A DNA stretch of 64,000 bases, from contig DASPRM010000164.1 of the NCBI GenBank assembly GCA_035624455.1, positions 1-64,000 of the forward strand, in the 5' to 3' direction. Each line of letters starts with the position of its first letter. The first letter of the stretch is position 1. The notes beneath the pieces were generated by a model. It searched no databases. It saw only the letters and a list, made by a program, of their open reading frames with translations, and was not told the DNA's origin. Of the stretch, positions 25,470 through 34,504 are shown in pieces. The position numbers were made by a program, and so were the translations under genes. Source of the stretch: Terriglobales bacterium (lineage in GTDB: Bacteria > Acidobacteriota > Terriglobia > Terriglobales > Acidobacteriaceae).

Positions 25470-26135
25470 GTGAACCTTCCAAACTACATAACGCTCACCC
25501 GTATTTTCAGCATTCCGATTTTCATGTGGTTGTTGACCACCCGTCGCATTGTGGGCGTTCACGGGCAGCAGGAATTATTAGCCTGTGCGGTGTTTATTGC
25601 GGCTTCCATCACCGACGGCATAGACGGCTATCTTGCCCGCCGTCGCGGCCAGATCACCACCATGGGCATGTTGCTGGATCCGCTGGCGGACAAACTGATG
25701 ATCGCTGCCGCCTTCATCACCCTGGTGCAATACAATCCTCATATCGTGCCCGCGTGGATGGCGGTGGTCATTATTGGGCGCGAATTTCTGGTGAGTGGAC
25801 TGCGTTCCATTGCCGCCTCTCAGGGCTTCACCATCGAAGCCAGCGATCTGGGAAAATCAAAAATGGTGGTGCAGATTGTGTCCGTGGTCGCTGCCATTCT
25901 GGAACATCGCTGGAACGAGTGGCACATCCATCTCAATGCTTCCCGCGTGCTCATCTTTCCGGTGGACTTGATCGCACGCATGGCCATCTGGTTTATGGTT
26001 GCCCTTTCTTTGGCCTCGGCCATCGACTACTTTGTCGCTTTCTGGTCAAAGATTGACCGCAAGGTAGTCCGGAGCCAGCGACGGCGAAGCTTCGTGCTCA
26101 GCCGCCGCCGGAAACGCGATGTCGCTGCAACCTGA
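25470..26135 (+). CDS. pgsA: CDP-diacylglycerol-glycerol-3-phosphate 3-phosphatidyltransferase
   Basis: The 221-residue membrane enzyme has the CDP-alcohol phosphotransferase signature spanning DGIDGYLARRRGQ and LLDPLADKL near residues 50-75 (DG-x2-DG-x2-AR-x8-9-G-x3-D-x3-D). Hydrophobic segments follow, and the C-terminus is Arg/Lys-rich. It makes phosphatidylglycerophosphate, the first step to phosphatidylglycerol and cardiolipin. The start is GTG. The last codons overlap amrA by 17 nt, so the two genes are co-transcribed. Confidence 0.93.
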   Translation: MNLPNYITLTRIFSIPIFMWLLTTRRIVGVHGQQELLACAVFIAASITDGIDGYLARRRGQITTMGMLLDPLADKLMIAAAFITLVQYNPHIVPAWMAVVIIGREFLVSGLRSIAASQGFTIEASDLGKSKMVVQIVSVVAAILEHRWNEWHIHLNASRVLIFPVDLIARMAIWFMVALSLASAIDYFVAFWSKIDRKVVRSQRRRSFVLSRRRKRDVAAT

Positions 26136-26721
26136 TTCCGCTGCTGCTGTCCCGCCCTCCCAGGCAGAACCTCAGGAGTTCTCGCCGGAAGAACGCCAAC
26201 TTCTGCTCACGGCGGCAAAAGAAGCGATTGCCGCCAACATCGATCGCCGCGAGATCGATCTCACCGCCCCCACTCCTCACTTGGCAGAACGGCGGGGTGC
26301 TTTTACGACTTTGCACATCCAGAATGAGCTGCGCGGTTGTGTGGGCTACGTTTTTCCCACTCACTCGCTCTACCGTACCGTGGCAGAAACCGCCATCGCC
26401 GCGGCATTCCACGACACCCGCTTCGCTCCCTTGCAACCCGACGAACTCACCGCTCTCGAGATCCAGATCAGCGTGCTTTCTCCCTTGCAGCCCATCGATG
26501 CAGAGGACGTCGAGGTTGGCCGCCATGGTCTGGTGGTGACCTTTGGAAGCCGCCGCGGCCTGCTGCTTCCCCAGGTGCCCGTCGAACATCGTTGGGATCG
26601 CGAGACCTTTCTCGCGCAAACCTGCCTCAAAGCTGGACTCCCCCCCGACGCCTGGCAGCGCGGGGCGACCCTGGAAGCCTTCACGGCTGAAATTTTCGGC
26701 ACCTCTAACTTCACCTGGTAA
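26119..26721 (+). CDS. amrA: AMMECR1 / AmmeMemoRadiSam system protein A
   Basis: The 200-residue protein has the family motif LRGCVGYVFPT around residue 72, AAAFHDTRFAPLQPDEL, LEIQISVLSPLQPI and LLLPQVPVEHRWDRETFL near the end. AMMECR1-domain proteins usually occur with a Memo-domain protein and a radical SAM enzyme; neither partner is adjacent here. Its activity is unknown. It overlaps pgsA, a genomic link to phospholipid synthesis not explained by its family. Confidence 0.88.
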   Translation: MSLQPDSAAAVPPSQAEPQEFSPEERQLLLTAAKEAIAANIDRREIDLTAPTPHLAERRGAFTTLHIQNELRGCVGYVFPTHSLYRTVAETAIAAAFHDTRFAPLQPDELTALEIQISVLSPLQPIDAEDVEVGRHGLVVTFGSRRGLLLPQVPVEHRWDRETFLAQTCLKAGLPPDAWQRGATLEAFTAEIFGTSNFTW

Positions 26722-26727
26722 AAAAAA

Positions 26728-26745
26728 GCGGCACTGACGTGCCGC
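26728..26745 (-). terminator. Terminator of the exported gene 26777-27697
   Basis: GCGGCAC and GTGCCGC form a perfect 7-bp stem with a TGAC loop; on the minus strand it is followed by seven T residues. It lies in the convergent gap between amrA and the exported gene and may end both. Confidence 0.82.
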
Positions 26746-26776
26746 CGTTCGGGCCTTCACAGCATTTCAGAACTGA

Positions 26777-27697
26777 TTATTTAGGCACGCCCTCCATCTC
26801 CACCGCATCGCCGACCTGCACTGCATCGCGCGAGAAAGTAATCATGATGGTGGAACTGGCAGGCGTTACGTTAAGAACGATTCCCTCTCCGATGGCTCGG
26901 TTGGGAATCATCTTCAACTCCGCTTTGGTTATCTTGGGATAATTTTTCTGTGTGTCTTCGCCCGCAGGGTTATTGTAGGAGAGCGCGTCTACGTAATCCA
27001 TTTTGTCGGGATCATACGAACGCATTACCCGAAAGTAGTCGCCCGGCTTCACACCCTGCTCCGCGCCCACATTCACGTAGACTTTGTCGCCGGTACCCGC
27101 TTCAGAATCGAAGTCTTTGCTGAGCACGATTCGACCCGACAGCGTGGAGGTGTTTGTCGGGAACATTTCCAGGCTGTGCTTGTCGTGAAAAAAGAGTGGC
27201 GGCTTCTCCTGATACGGCACTACAAGATCCCCTGCCGTCAACGACTGGCAGCTAAATTCGACGCGCGCCACAGCAATCGCTCCTCGAATCTGCAACACAC
27301 GCACGTATCCCAGTTCTGCATAGGGTTGGCCTACGGCATTGATCGCCGCCTTCTGTCCGTGGAACATCTCGTACTCATTAGGATCTCTGAGCTCCCGCAC
27401 AATGGCGTAGCGGGTTCCCTCCTGCAGTCCGCTGGCAGAGAGAAAAACGTATTCGTCCTGGGTAAAGTGGATGGCGTGCGGTGTGCCCAGACCACCAATC
27501 AGCGAGTTCACGTGACTGATATTTTGCTTGGTGATGAAACCGGCACAGTAAATATCGGAATAGCTGGGTCCGGCTGCCCTTTCCACCAAGTTGGTGCGGG
27601 CGATTTGCGGTTCGGGCTGCTGGGCTGGAGGGGGCGCCTCCTGTGCAAGTACCCCTATTCCCACCAACATGACCGCCAGTACAGCCGATTTCGTCAT
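26777..27697 (-). CDS. Exported protein of unknown function
   Basis: The 306-residue protein has a signal peptide (MTKSAVLAVMLVGIGVLAQ) and a very strong ribosome site (GGGGAGGAG, 5 nt before ATG). The mature part shows YCAGFITKQNISHVNSLIGG, beta-rich middle segments and two short copies of a GD-turn theme: GDKVYVNVGAEQGVKPGDYFRV and GEGIVLNVTPASSTIMITF...VQVGDAVEM. Such D-x-V-x-I/V-x-x-G-x-x-x-G-V-x-x-GD turns occur in LysM- and FlgT-like exported proteins. I cannot give it a function. Confidence 0.65.
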   Translation of the reverse strand: MTKSAVLAVMLVGIGVLAQEAPPPAQQPEPQIARTNLVERAAGPSYSDIYCAGFITKQNISHVNSLIGGLGTPHAIHFTQDEYVFLSASGLQEGTRYAIVRELRDPNEYEMFHGQKAAINAVGQPYAELGYVRVLQIRGAIAVARVEFSCQSLTAGDLVVPYQEKPPLFFHDKHSLEMFPTNTSTLSGRIVLSKDFDSEAGTGDKVYVNVGAEQGVKPGDYFRVMRSYDPDKMDYVDALSYNNPAGEDTQKNYPKITKAELKMIPNRAIGEGIVLNVTPASSTIMITFSRDAVQVGDAVEMEGVPK

Positions 27698-27936
27698 AAC
27701 TCCTCCCCCTCTTCACCCCAGGCTGGAACCTTCTCAGGCGCGAACTGCCGCCGACAAGGGCAGAATTACCCAATTTTCTCCTGGACTCGTGGAAGCTAAC
27801 AAAGCCGTAAGTTATAGTCAAGGAAGCAGTTAGTTACCTAAGCGGTACGCATATTGCCCTTCCGGCCCTGTCCTTCCAAGCAAATCATTGCATCTGTTGA
27901 AGTGCAACTGTAATATGGCGCGAATTTTAGCCGCAA

Positions 27937-29511
27937 ATGACAGCCCAAGCCTCCACTTACGCGTTGCGGCCCTTTCCGCTGCGGCCACCCCGGGTCTGTG
28001 TGGCCATTTTCGGAAGCGACGCAGCCGAGCTGATCGAAAAGGCTGAAGCCATCGTCAGGGATAACCCCTTCATTGAGTTCCGCTTAGATTATCTCCGCGC
28101 CCCGGCCCTTGCCCTGCCTCGCATCAAGAATTTCATGTCTTATCACCCTGAGGTAACGGCCATTGCTACCTGCCGCCGAGCGGTCAACGGGGGAAAGTTC
28201 CGTGGGACGATCTCTTCCCAAATTGAGACCCTAACCAAGGCGGCAGCAGCGGGCTGTCAAATGGTGGATATCGAGTTGCAAACTGCCGCCTCTCTGAAGT
28301 CCGGAGATTTTGAAAAAATACGCGCTAAGGCCAGCTTGTCTCTTTCTTTCCATGATTTCCGCGCCACCAGGAAACTGCGGGAAACCTTCGAGGATATGAC
28401 CAACTACCCCGCTGATGTCTTCAAGCTGGTCACCACCGCTACCAGCCTGTACGACAACGTCGCCATGATGAAGCTGCTCGAAGAAAAGAGCGCTCGGCAC
28501 TCGGTAGTTGGACTCTGTATGGGCGAGCAAGGCATCATCAGCCGGATTCTCGGCGTCAGGGCAGGTAGCATGTTCACCTTTGCCGCTTTGAACCCCGGTG
28601 CGGAAACCGCTCCCGGCCAAATGACGGCGCGCATGCTGCGCGACATCTATCGCATCGGCCAAATCGACGCCGCCACCCGCGTCTACGGTGTTGCTGGCGA
28701 CCCCATCGAGCATTCGCTCTCCCCCCTGATGATGAATACTGCCTTCCGCCGCGAAAACCTGAATTCCGTTTACCTGCCCCTGCACGCCAAGAAGTTGGAT
28801 GATTTGCTGCGCTGCACACGCGACGTTCCTATTCACGGGCTTAGCATCACCATGCCTTACAAGCAAGCTATCATCGAGCACCTGGATAACTGCGATTCGT
28901 TTACTCAGAAGGTCGGAGCCTGCAACACCCTGATCCGCTCTCAGGATGGAAAGCTCTACGGCTTCAATACCGATGCGGCTGGCGTGGTCCGGCCGTTGGA
29001 GCAGCGCCTTCCATTGCGTGGGGCGAGGATCCTTGTACTTGGCGCAGGCGGTGCAGCGCGAGCTGCCGTATTCGGCCTCAAGGAGCGGGGTTCAGAAGTA
29101 TTTATCCTCAACCGCACTGCCGCCAATGCTCAAAAGCTGGCGCGTCAGGCGCAGGCCAGGTCGATCAAGCGCGACGATCTTCGCAAACTCACCTTTGACG
29201 TGATCATCAATGCAACACCAATCGGCATGGGCAGCAACAATGCATCCTATCTGAACGAGAAAGAAATGAATGCCCGCATTGCCATGGATATGGTCTACAA
29301 CCCTCTGGAAACCCGCTTCCTGAAAATCGCCCGGGAAAAAGGGCTGGCGGTAATTACGGGCCTGGAAATGTTTGTTCACCAGGGTGCGCGCCAATTCGAG
29401 ATCTGGACCGGCAAGCCGGCTCCTACTCCTGATATGCAGTTCGCCGTGGTGAATGAGCTGCAGGCGCGGGCGAAAAATCTCGCCAATTCTGCCAGGAAGA
29501 GTACGAAATAG
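27937..29511 (+). CDS. aroDE: Bifunctional 3-dehydroquinate dehydratase / shikimate dehydrogenase
   Basis: The 524-residue fusion has a type I dehydroquinase in residues 15-240: EFRLDYLRA, IATCRRAVNGGKF, catalytic His in SFHDFR and Schiff-base Lys in VFKLVTTA. Shikimate dehydrogenase fills residues 245-510: YGVAGDPIEHSLSPLMMN, SITMPYKQAI, KVGACNTLIR, FNTDAAG, NADP loop LGAGGAARAAVFGL and NATPIGM. It performs steps three and four of chorismate synthesis. The same fusion order is known in plants and chlamydiae. No other aro gene is near. Confidence 0.95.
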   Translation: MTAQASTYALRPFPLRPPRVCVAIFGSDAAELIEKAEAIVRDNPFIEFRLDYLRAPALALPRIKNFMSYHPEVTAIATCRRAVNGGKFRGTISSQIETLTKAAAAGCQMVDIELQTAASLKSGDFEKIRAKASLSLSFHDFRATRKLRETFEDMTNYPADVFKLVTTATSLYDNVAMMKLLEEKSARHSVVGLCMGEQGIISRILGVRAGSMFTFAALNPGAETAPGQMTARMLRDIYRIGQIDAATRVYGVAGDPIEHSLSPLMMNTAFRRENLNSVYLPLHAKKLDDLLRCTRDVPIHGLSITMPYKQAIIEHLDNCDSFTQKVGACNTLIRSQDGKLYGFNTDAAGVVRPLEQRLPLRGARILVLGAGGAARAAVFGLKERGSEVFILNRTAANAQKLARQAQARSIKRDDLRKLTFDVIINATPIGMGSNNASYLNEKEMNARIAMDMVYNPLETRFLKIAREKGLAVITGLEMFVHQGARQFEIWTGKPAPTPDMQFAVVNELQARAKNLANSARKSTK

Positions 29512-29576
29512 ACTTCAGCCTGCTGACCGTGCGGGAACGACTTGTTCAAAAAATCCTTTTCGTATAATCCCTGCCT

Positions 29577-30086
29577 ATGTGGATCGCTAGGGCAGGAATC
29601 TCTCTCGTGCTGTTGCACGTTAGCACTTTGCTAGCCGGACAAAATAATCTGAATGAGAGTGAGGTGCGTAGGCGAATTGTGGGCACCTGGAAGCTCATAA
29701 GCGCTGAAGACACCCTCAAGGACGGAACCAAGCGCCCTTTCTTTGGGCCCCGCGGTCAAGGATTCCTGATGTATTCCGCCGATGGCTACATGTGCGCTGC
29801 CTTAATGGATCCAGATCGGCCTAAATGGAAGAATCTGGCAAAGCCCACCATGGAAGAGAAGGCCTCCGCTTTTGATGGCTTTTATTCCTATTGTGGACGT
29901 TACGAGGTGGACGCGGGCAACAACTGCCTGATCCATCTGCCGGAGGTCTCCAGTGGGTTAGACTACGTCGGAACTCGCCAGCTCCGTCCCTACCGCTTCG
30001 AAGGAAGCCGAATGATCCTGAGCGACCGCCAGCAGGACGATCCCGAAGTCGCCTCTTGGGAGATCGTGTGGGAAAAAGTGCGGTGA
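29577..30086 (+). CDS. Exported lipocalin-like domain protein
   Basis: The 169-residue protein has an N-terminal signal-like helix (IARAGISLVLLHVSTLLAG) and the lipocalin-like marks IVGTWKLISAEDTLKDG, GFLMYSADGYMCAALMDP, YCGRYEVD and LRPYRFEGSRMILS, fitting the Lipocalin_5 pattern. The beta-barrel class binds small hydrophobic molecules or has no known ligand. The ribosome site is weak. The gene stands 65 bp after aroDE on the same strand, possibly in the same transcript. Confidence 0.7.
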   Translation: MWIARAGISLVLLHVSTLLAGQNNLNESEVRRRIVGTWKLISAEDTLKDGTKRPFFGPRGQGFLMYSADGYMCAALMDPDRPKWKNLAKPTMEEKASAFDGFYSYCGRYEVDAGNNCLIHLPEVSSGLDYVGTRQLRPYRFEGSRMILSDRQQDDPEVASWEIVWEKVR

Positions 30087-30112
30087 AAGTTGCACGATTT
30101 TTTCCAACAACT

Positions 30113-30589
30113 TTAATGTGCCGGTGACGCCTGCAACGGGTTTCCTGATGGCACCGCCGACTGGCTGATCGCCACCCACGTATTGGTAGTCTCCTGCCAC
30201 ACCGTCGCGACATTCAGCGGGGCATTCTCCAGGGCCTGCCCCTTGCGAGTGCCGCGGAGCAGGAGCGTGTACGTCACCACCATGTCATGCCCATTAGGAT
30301 GAACCTTGACCTCGCCGAGTGAATAGTCCTCAAGGGCCAGTTGCTTCAGGTATTCCAGCGTCTGCTCGCGGTTGCGAAATCCGTCGGCAGTGACCAGCGT
30401 GAAGGTGGGCGCTAACCGTCGCTCAATCTCCGCGTATTTTTTCTCCTTCACGTCCTGCCAGAACTGCCGCTCCAGATTTTCGCCGCCGGTCGCGCCCGTC
30501 CAGCCGGGCACCGGTTTGCCCCATTTAGTGCAGCCGGCACTGCTCAGCAGGAAAATTCCTCCCAGGACCACCGCCAGTTTTTTCCGCAT
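30113..30589 (-). CDS. NTF2-like lipoprotein (DUF4440-type)
   Basis: The 158-residue protein has a lipobox (LLSSAGC at residues 14-20), so it is probably tethered to a membrane. The domain is an NTF2/SnoaL-like cone: ENLERQFWQDVKEKKYAEIERRLAP, REQTLEYLKQL, VHPNGHDMVVTYTLLLRG and NTWVAISQSAVP. These domains bind small molecules or are non-catalytic. It is convergent with the lipocalin-like gene. Confidence 0.7.
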   Translation of the reverse strand: MRKKLAVVLGGIFLLSSAGCTKWGKPVPGWTGATGGENLERQFWQDVKEKKYAEIERRLAPTFTLVTADGFRNREQTLEYLKQLALEDYSLGEVKVHPNGHDMVVTYTLLLRGTRKGQALENAPLNVATVWQETTNTWVAISQSAVPSGNPLQASPAH

Positions 30590-30677
30590 GCGCAGATTCT
30601 AGTCGACCGGCATTCAAAATGGGCAGAGCGGCCGCTTCGGCGCTAAGGAACCCGATCAGCAGCAACGGAGAGCCCCT

Positions 30678-30735
30678 CAGCGGCTAAAGCCGGAGTTTTG
30701 CCGATGTATAAATGAGGGGCTGACAGCCCTGCTCC
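30678..30735. repeat. Second copy of the GGCTAAAGCC repeat
   Basis: CAGCGGCTAAAGCC and, 22 nt later, GAGGGGCTGACAGCCCTGCTCC. It corresponds to the copy at 8251-8311 and lies upstream of the quinone oxidoreductase gene. Confidence 0.55.
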
Positions 30736-30821
30736 ACCCCCACATCCAGACCAGTTGCACCTCCTTGTAGAATTACGGGGCGCATTTGCAACCGACCGAG
30801 ACAGGAGCACTCCTCTACGCC

Positions 30822-31799
30822 ATGAAAGCCATTCAAGTCTCGCAACCCGGCGGACCCGAAGCTCTCAAGCTGGTTGACATCCCGGCTCCTAAGCCCAAGC
30901 CCAATGAGGCGGTGGTCCAAATCAAGGCAAGCGGAGTCAACTTTATCGATGTTTACATCCGCGAGGGACGTTATCCCGCCCCCCTGCCCTTCGTTGATGG
31001 CCAGGAAGCAGCGGGGATCGTCACCGAAATTGGCAGCGACGTCGTGAACGTCAAGCCTGGCGACCGTGTCGCCTATACCAACGTGCTAGGAAGTTACGCG
31101 GAGTACGCCGCCGTCCCCGCTAATCGCCTGGTAGTAATTCCCGGACACCTCGACTTCTCTCAGGCCGCAGCCGCCATGCTTCAGGGAATGACCGCGCATT
31201 ACCTGACGCACAGCACCTATCCGCTGCAGCGGGGAGAAGTCTGCCTGGTTCACGCCGCGGCGGGAGGAGTGGGATTACTGCTCGTCCAAATGGCAAAAAA
31301 AATTGGCGCTCGCGTCATTGGGACTGTGGGATCAGAAGAAAAGGCCAAGCTCGCGCGCAGTGAGGGCGCAGATGAGGTCATCGTTTATACCAGCCAGGAT
31401 TTCGAAGCCGAAACTAAGCGCCTCACCGACGGCAAGGGCGTGCACGTGGTCTATGACGGCGTGGGCAAAACTACCTTCGACAAGGACCTGAACATCCTGC
31501 GGCCGCGAGGCTACCTGGTTTTATTTGGCGGCGCCAGCGGGCCTGTGCCTCCATTCGATCCTATGAAACTGACCCAGAAAGGGTCCCTATTTCTTACCCG
31601 GCCATCGCTCGGGCACTACGTTGCCACGCGTGAAGAACTGGAATGGCGAGCCACCGACGTGATGAACATGATCGCTAGCGGAGAACTCAAGTTGCGCATC
31701 GAGCATAAGTATCCACTCTCCGCCGCGGCCCAGGCGCATCGCGACCTGGAAGGGCGCAAGACCACCGGAAAGCTGCTGCTGATTCCGGACAGCCACTAA
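30822..31799 (+). CDS. Quinone oxidoreductase, zeta-crystallin type
   Basis: The protein has 325 residues. ATG 30822 is chosen because the domain begins MKAIQVSQPGGPEAL; an upstream in-frame extension is not conserved-looking. The zinc-less medium-chain dehydrogenase carries GVNFIDVYIREGRYP, GDRVAYTNVLGSYAEYAAVP, AAAMLQGMTAHYL and the NADPH loop VHAAAGGVGLLLVQMAKKIG. It reduces quinones or enones with NADPH and is cytosolic. It is a housekeeping-type detoxification gene. Confidence 0.87.
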   Translation: MKAIQVSQPGGPEALKLVDIPAPKPKPNEAVVQIKASGVNFIDVYIREGRYPAPLPFVDGQEAAGIVTEIGSDVVNVKPGDRVAYTNVLGSYAEYAAVPANRLVVIPGHLDFSQAAAAMLQGMTAHYLTHSTYPLQRGEVCLVHAAAGGVGLLLVQMAKKIGARVIGTVGSEEKAKLARSEGADEVIVYTSQDFEAETKRLTDGKGVHVVYDGVGKTTFDKDLNILRPRGYLVLFGGASGPVPPFDPMKLTQKGSLFLTRPSLGHYVATREELEWRATDVMNMIASGELKLRIEHKYPLSAAAQAHRDLEGRKTTGKLLLIPDSH

Positions 31800-31805
31800 A
31801 AGCAA

Positions 31806-31827
31806 AGGCCGCGATTGCTCGCGGCCT
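31806..31827 (-). terminator. Terminator between qor-like and radical SAM genes
   Basis: Perfect 8-bp stem AGGCCGCG (31806-31813) with CGCGGCCT (31820-31827); the minus strand continues with TTTGCTTTTA. It lies in the convergent gap and best serves the radical SAM gene. Confidence 0.7.
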
Positions 31828-31852
31828 ATGGTCTCGAAAGATTGATAGCAGA

Positions 31853-34030
31853 CTAGTCGCCCGGCACTCCGGCCACTTCGTCTTCGTGCACCGTTTCCGG
31901 CTTGGAGCCGTTGCCATTGCCGTTTCCATTTCCATTCACTGGAGCCACCAGGCTGCCCAACGGGATGAAGCCCTCGGGCTGCTTCTCTCCCAGCACAACT
32001 TCCCGGTATAGCTTCAACATCTGCGCGTCCTTGGCAGCCTCCTCGGGAGTCTTGGCGCGCAGCTTCAATTTAGCGTCACGGGCGCGAATCTTTTCTTCGC
32101 GGGCATTCTTGGCGATCCCCAGCTCGTCCAGATCACGCTGCTCTTCTTCCGTCACCAACTCTTCTTTCAGTTTCAGAACAGCGAGCTTGCGCGGATCTTC
32201 GTCCATCTGGACGCGCTTGCCGCCGGCAAAGATCTCGTGACGTCCATGCTCCTCGTACCACTTGGTAAGGGTCGCGGTCATGTGCATCTTCTCGACGATA
32301 TTCCGCCAGCCGATGCCGGTGTTGTAGGCGCAGAAGGAAATTTCGCCTTCCTGTGTCGCGTAGGGAATGATGCACTGCTCAGTGCGGCGGAAATCGTAAT
32401 TCCAAAGGTCCTGGAACCACATGCCGGCGACAAACAGCGTGTTCCAGCGATCCTGGCGACGCTGCTCCACGTCCGCCAGCGTGCGGTCGGCGGTGACTTT
32501 TCCGTATCCACCCGACCTTGCCTTCTTCGAAAAGCCCAGGTTCTTGTCCAGCTTCTTCAGCATGTCGAACATGGTGAAGTGGGTCGTAGTCTGGAAGGGA
32601 TCGTAGTTGCGCAGGAAAGCCAGGGCCATTCCCAGCGCGGACCACTTCTTGCCGTGGCCGGTATCGGTGACCAGCGAGACATCGCGTGCCATCTGGTACA
32701 CATCGATGAACTGCGGGACGGGAGCTGCTTCCTTCGTCTCCTTATCTACCATGACCGCGATCCCCACGCCGCAGTTGGGATGGCAGCCACAGGAGAGTTG
32801 TCCCCAGTCCGCCTGCGGACCATGAACTAAGTCGGCCCAGTCGGTAAATGTGGACATGAAGGAAATCGGGAACCAGTCGCGCGCCGGCTGTCCTATTCCA
32901 GTCTGCTTCTTCACATCATGCGCCAGGTGGCTCAGAGTGTAGCGTTGCGCATAGCGGCGCTCGTCCGTGACCTCTTCGTCGCGCCCCGTAAAGCTTACCG
33001 GCTGGAAGGAAATGAACGAAATCACGCGCGGGTTATCCAGGGCAAATTGAATGATCCGGCCCACCTGTTCGTTATTGATGCCGTTGACGATCGTGACTAC
33101 AGGCACGATGTCCACGCCCGCTTTGTACAGGTTCTCGATGGCGCGCAGCTTCACATCGAACAGGTTGCCAACTTTGCGATGAGAGTTCGCCGCATTCCCG
33201 ACGCCGTCAAACTGAAGATATACATACCGCAGCCCCGCGTCCGCTGCTTGCTCGCAGAACTCAAAACTCTTCGCGAATTCGATACCGTTGGTAGCAGCCT
33301 GCACACTGGTATAGCCCACTTTGCGCGAATAGCGCACGGCATCCAGGAAGTATGGAGAGAGCGTGGGCTCGCCACCCGAGAACTGCACCGACATCTGCCG
33401 CTTCGGCTTGATGGTGATGGCATTGTCCAGCAGCGTCTTGATCTCTTCCCAGCTCAGTTCATGAACAAACCCAACCTGGTTGGCGTCCATGAAGCAGGGA
33501 TCGCACATCATGTTGCAGCGGTTGGTCAGGTCGATGGTGAGCACAGCCCCGCGGCCATGCTGAACGGTCGAGGTTCCGTGATTGTGCAGCTTCTCGTCGT
33601 TATGAGCGCGAATGTCGCGTCCAGGAAATACGTCTTCCAGATGCTGGGAGAAAGCCGTGTCCATGGACATCACATCTTCGAAGTGCCCATGCTTGGGGCA
33701 ATCCTTGACCATCAGAATCTTGCCATCGCGCTCCAGGATCGTAGCCCTTACCTCGCCTACCTTGGCGTTGCGCAGAATTTCCTGCGGGAGCTTGCCATCC
33801 AGGATCTGCTTACGAATTTCCGGCACACACTTGGGGCAAAGCGAATCAGTAGTGCGCGGCCAGCCCAGCGGCGGCTTGCTTTTCTGGTAAGACTTCAGCA
33901 TCGGCTTGTCGGACCACTTGGGGGTAAAAGCCGGGTTTTCTTTCATGCGACTGATTCCCGCATACACCACCCATGCCCCCTTCGCCGCGTAGGTCACAGC
34001 CTTTTCTACATATTTAATGGGCTTTCGCAT
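31853..34030 (-). CDS. Radical SAM protein resembling tetraether / membrane-spanning-lipid synthases
   Basis: The 725-residue protein has an N-terminal Cys pair (LCPKC, residues 64-68) and a DCPKHG motif at 110-115 that recall the rubredoxin-like iron site of Tes-type enzymes. The radical SAM triad TNRCNMMCDPCF follows at 172-179, with SGGEPTLSP. A Cys-rich GCHPNCG patch near residue 407 may bind an auxiliary cluster. The C-terminus has a charged coiled coil and an Asn-Gly repeat. Tes enzymes couple two lipid tails; Acidobacteria make the membrane-spanning iso-diabolic acid. The function is inferred from the motif set. No signal peptide is seen. Confidence 0.6.
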   Translation of the reverse strand: MRKPIKYVEKAVTYAAKGAWVVYAGISRMKENPAFTPKWSDKPMLKSYQKSKPPLGWPRTTDSLCPKCVPEIRKQILDGKLPQEILRNAKVGEVRATILERDGKILMVKDCPKHGHFEDVMSMDTAFSQHLEDVFPGRDIRAHNDEKLHNHGTSTVQHGRGAVLTIDLTNRCNMMCDPCFMDANQVGFVHELSWEEIKTLLDNAITIKPKRQMSVQFSGGEPTLSPYFLDAVRYSRKVGYTSVQAATNGIEFAKSFEFCEQAADAGLRYVYLQFDGVGNAANSHRKVGNLFDVKLRAIENLYKAGVDIVPVVTIVNGINNEQVGRIIQFALDNPRVISFISFQPVSFTGRDEEVTDERRYAQRYTLSHLAHDVKKQTGIGQPARDWFPISFMSTFTDWADLVHGPQADWGQLSCGCHPNCGVGIAVMVDKETKEAAPVPQFIDVYQMARDVSLVTDTGHGKKWSALGMALAFLRNYDPFQTTTHFTMFDMLKKLDKNLGFSKKARSGGYGKVTADRTLADVEQRRQDRWNTLFVAGMWFQDLWNYDFRRTEQCIIPYATQEGEISFCAYNTGIGWRNIVEKMHMTATLTKWYEEHGRHEIFAGGKRVQMDEDPRKLAVLKLKEELVTEEEQRDLDELGIAKNAREEKIRARDAKLKLRAKTPEEAAKDAQMLKLYREVVLGEKQPEGFIPLGSLVAPVNGNGNGNGNGSKPETVHEDEVAGVPGD

Positions 34031-34504
34031 TAGTCAGTGTCTCCATTGGGCAAACTCTTCCACGGACCCGCGGACGGTAGCCGCCCCGGACCCCACCTAA
34101 AGAAGGGGAACGCACTTCGCGTAAAGAAGCGATTTTTTTGGTTCCCTACCGTTGTCATGCTATCCAGTTGCCCCACAACCCCCAACCTTCTGCCTCTAAA
34201 GGGGAGGATTTCCATCCTCAGTGGCGTACACGTGCAGCGAATGGTTCGCTATCTGCTTGAAAAGTAAGGAGGAGATCACGAGTGGAAATTCATCCCGACC
34301 GCGTCATCGCTCCTCCAGAGATTTCCTCAGATAACCGCCGTTTTCCCCGCAATTCTCGGAATTCACAGGAAGCATTATGCCCACCCCAGATTACAATCCA
34401 GCCCTTCCTGCCAGCGATAAGGAAGTAGGTTCCGGGGCGCGAGGGAGTCCGGGATGCTGCTGCCGGTCTTCGCTGGTTGGTGTGGGGTAGCCAATAAGAG
34501 GGCC
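34031..34504. other. 474-bp divergent gap between the radical SAM gene and dciA
   Basis: No gene or convincing structure is seen. It must contain the promoters of both divergent units, but I cannot place them with confidence. Confidence 0.4.

Noticed and set aside
32918-34033. 371-codon open frame antisense to the radical SAM gene
   Set aside because: It is a shadow of the real gene: no ribosome site, no domain character, and the opposite frame carries the conserved radical SAM motifs.
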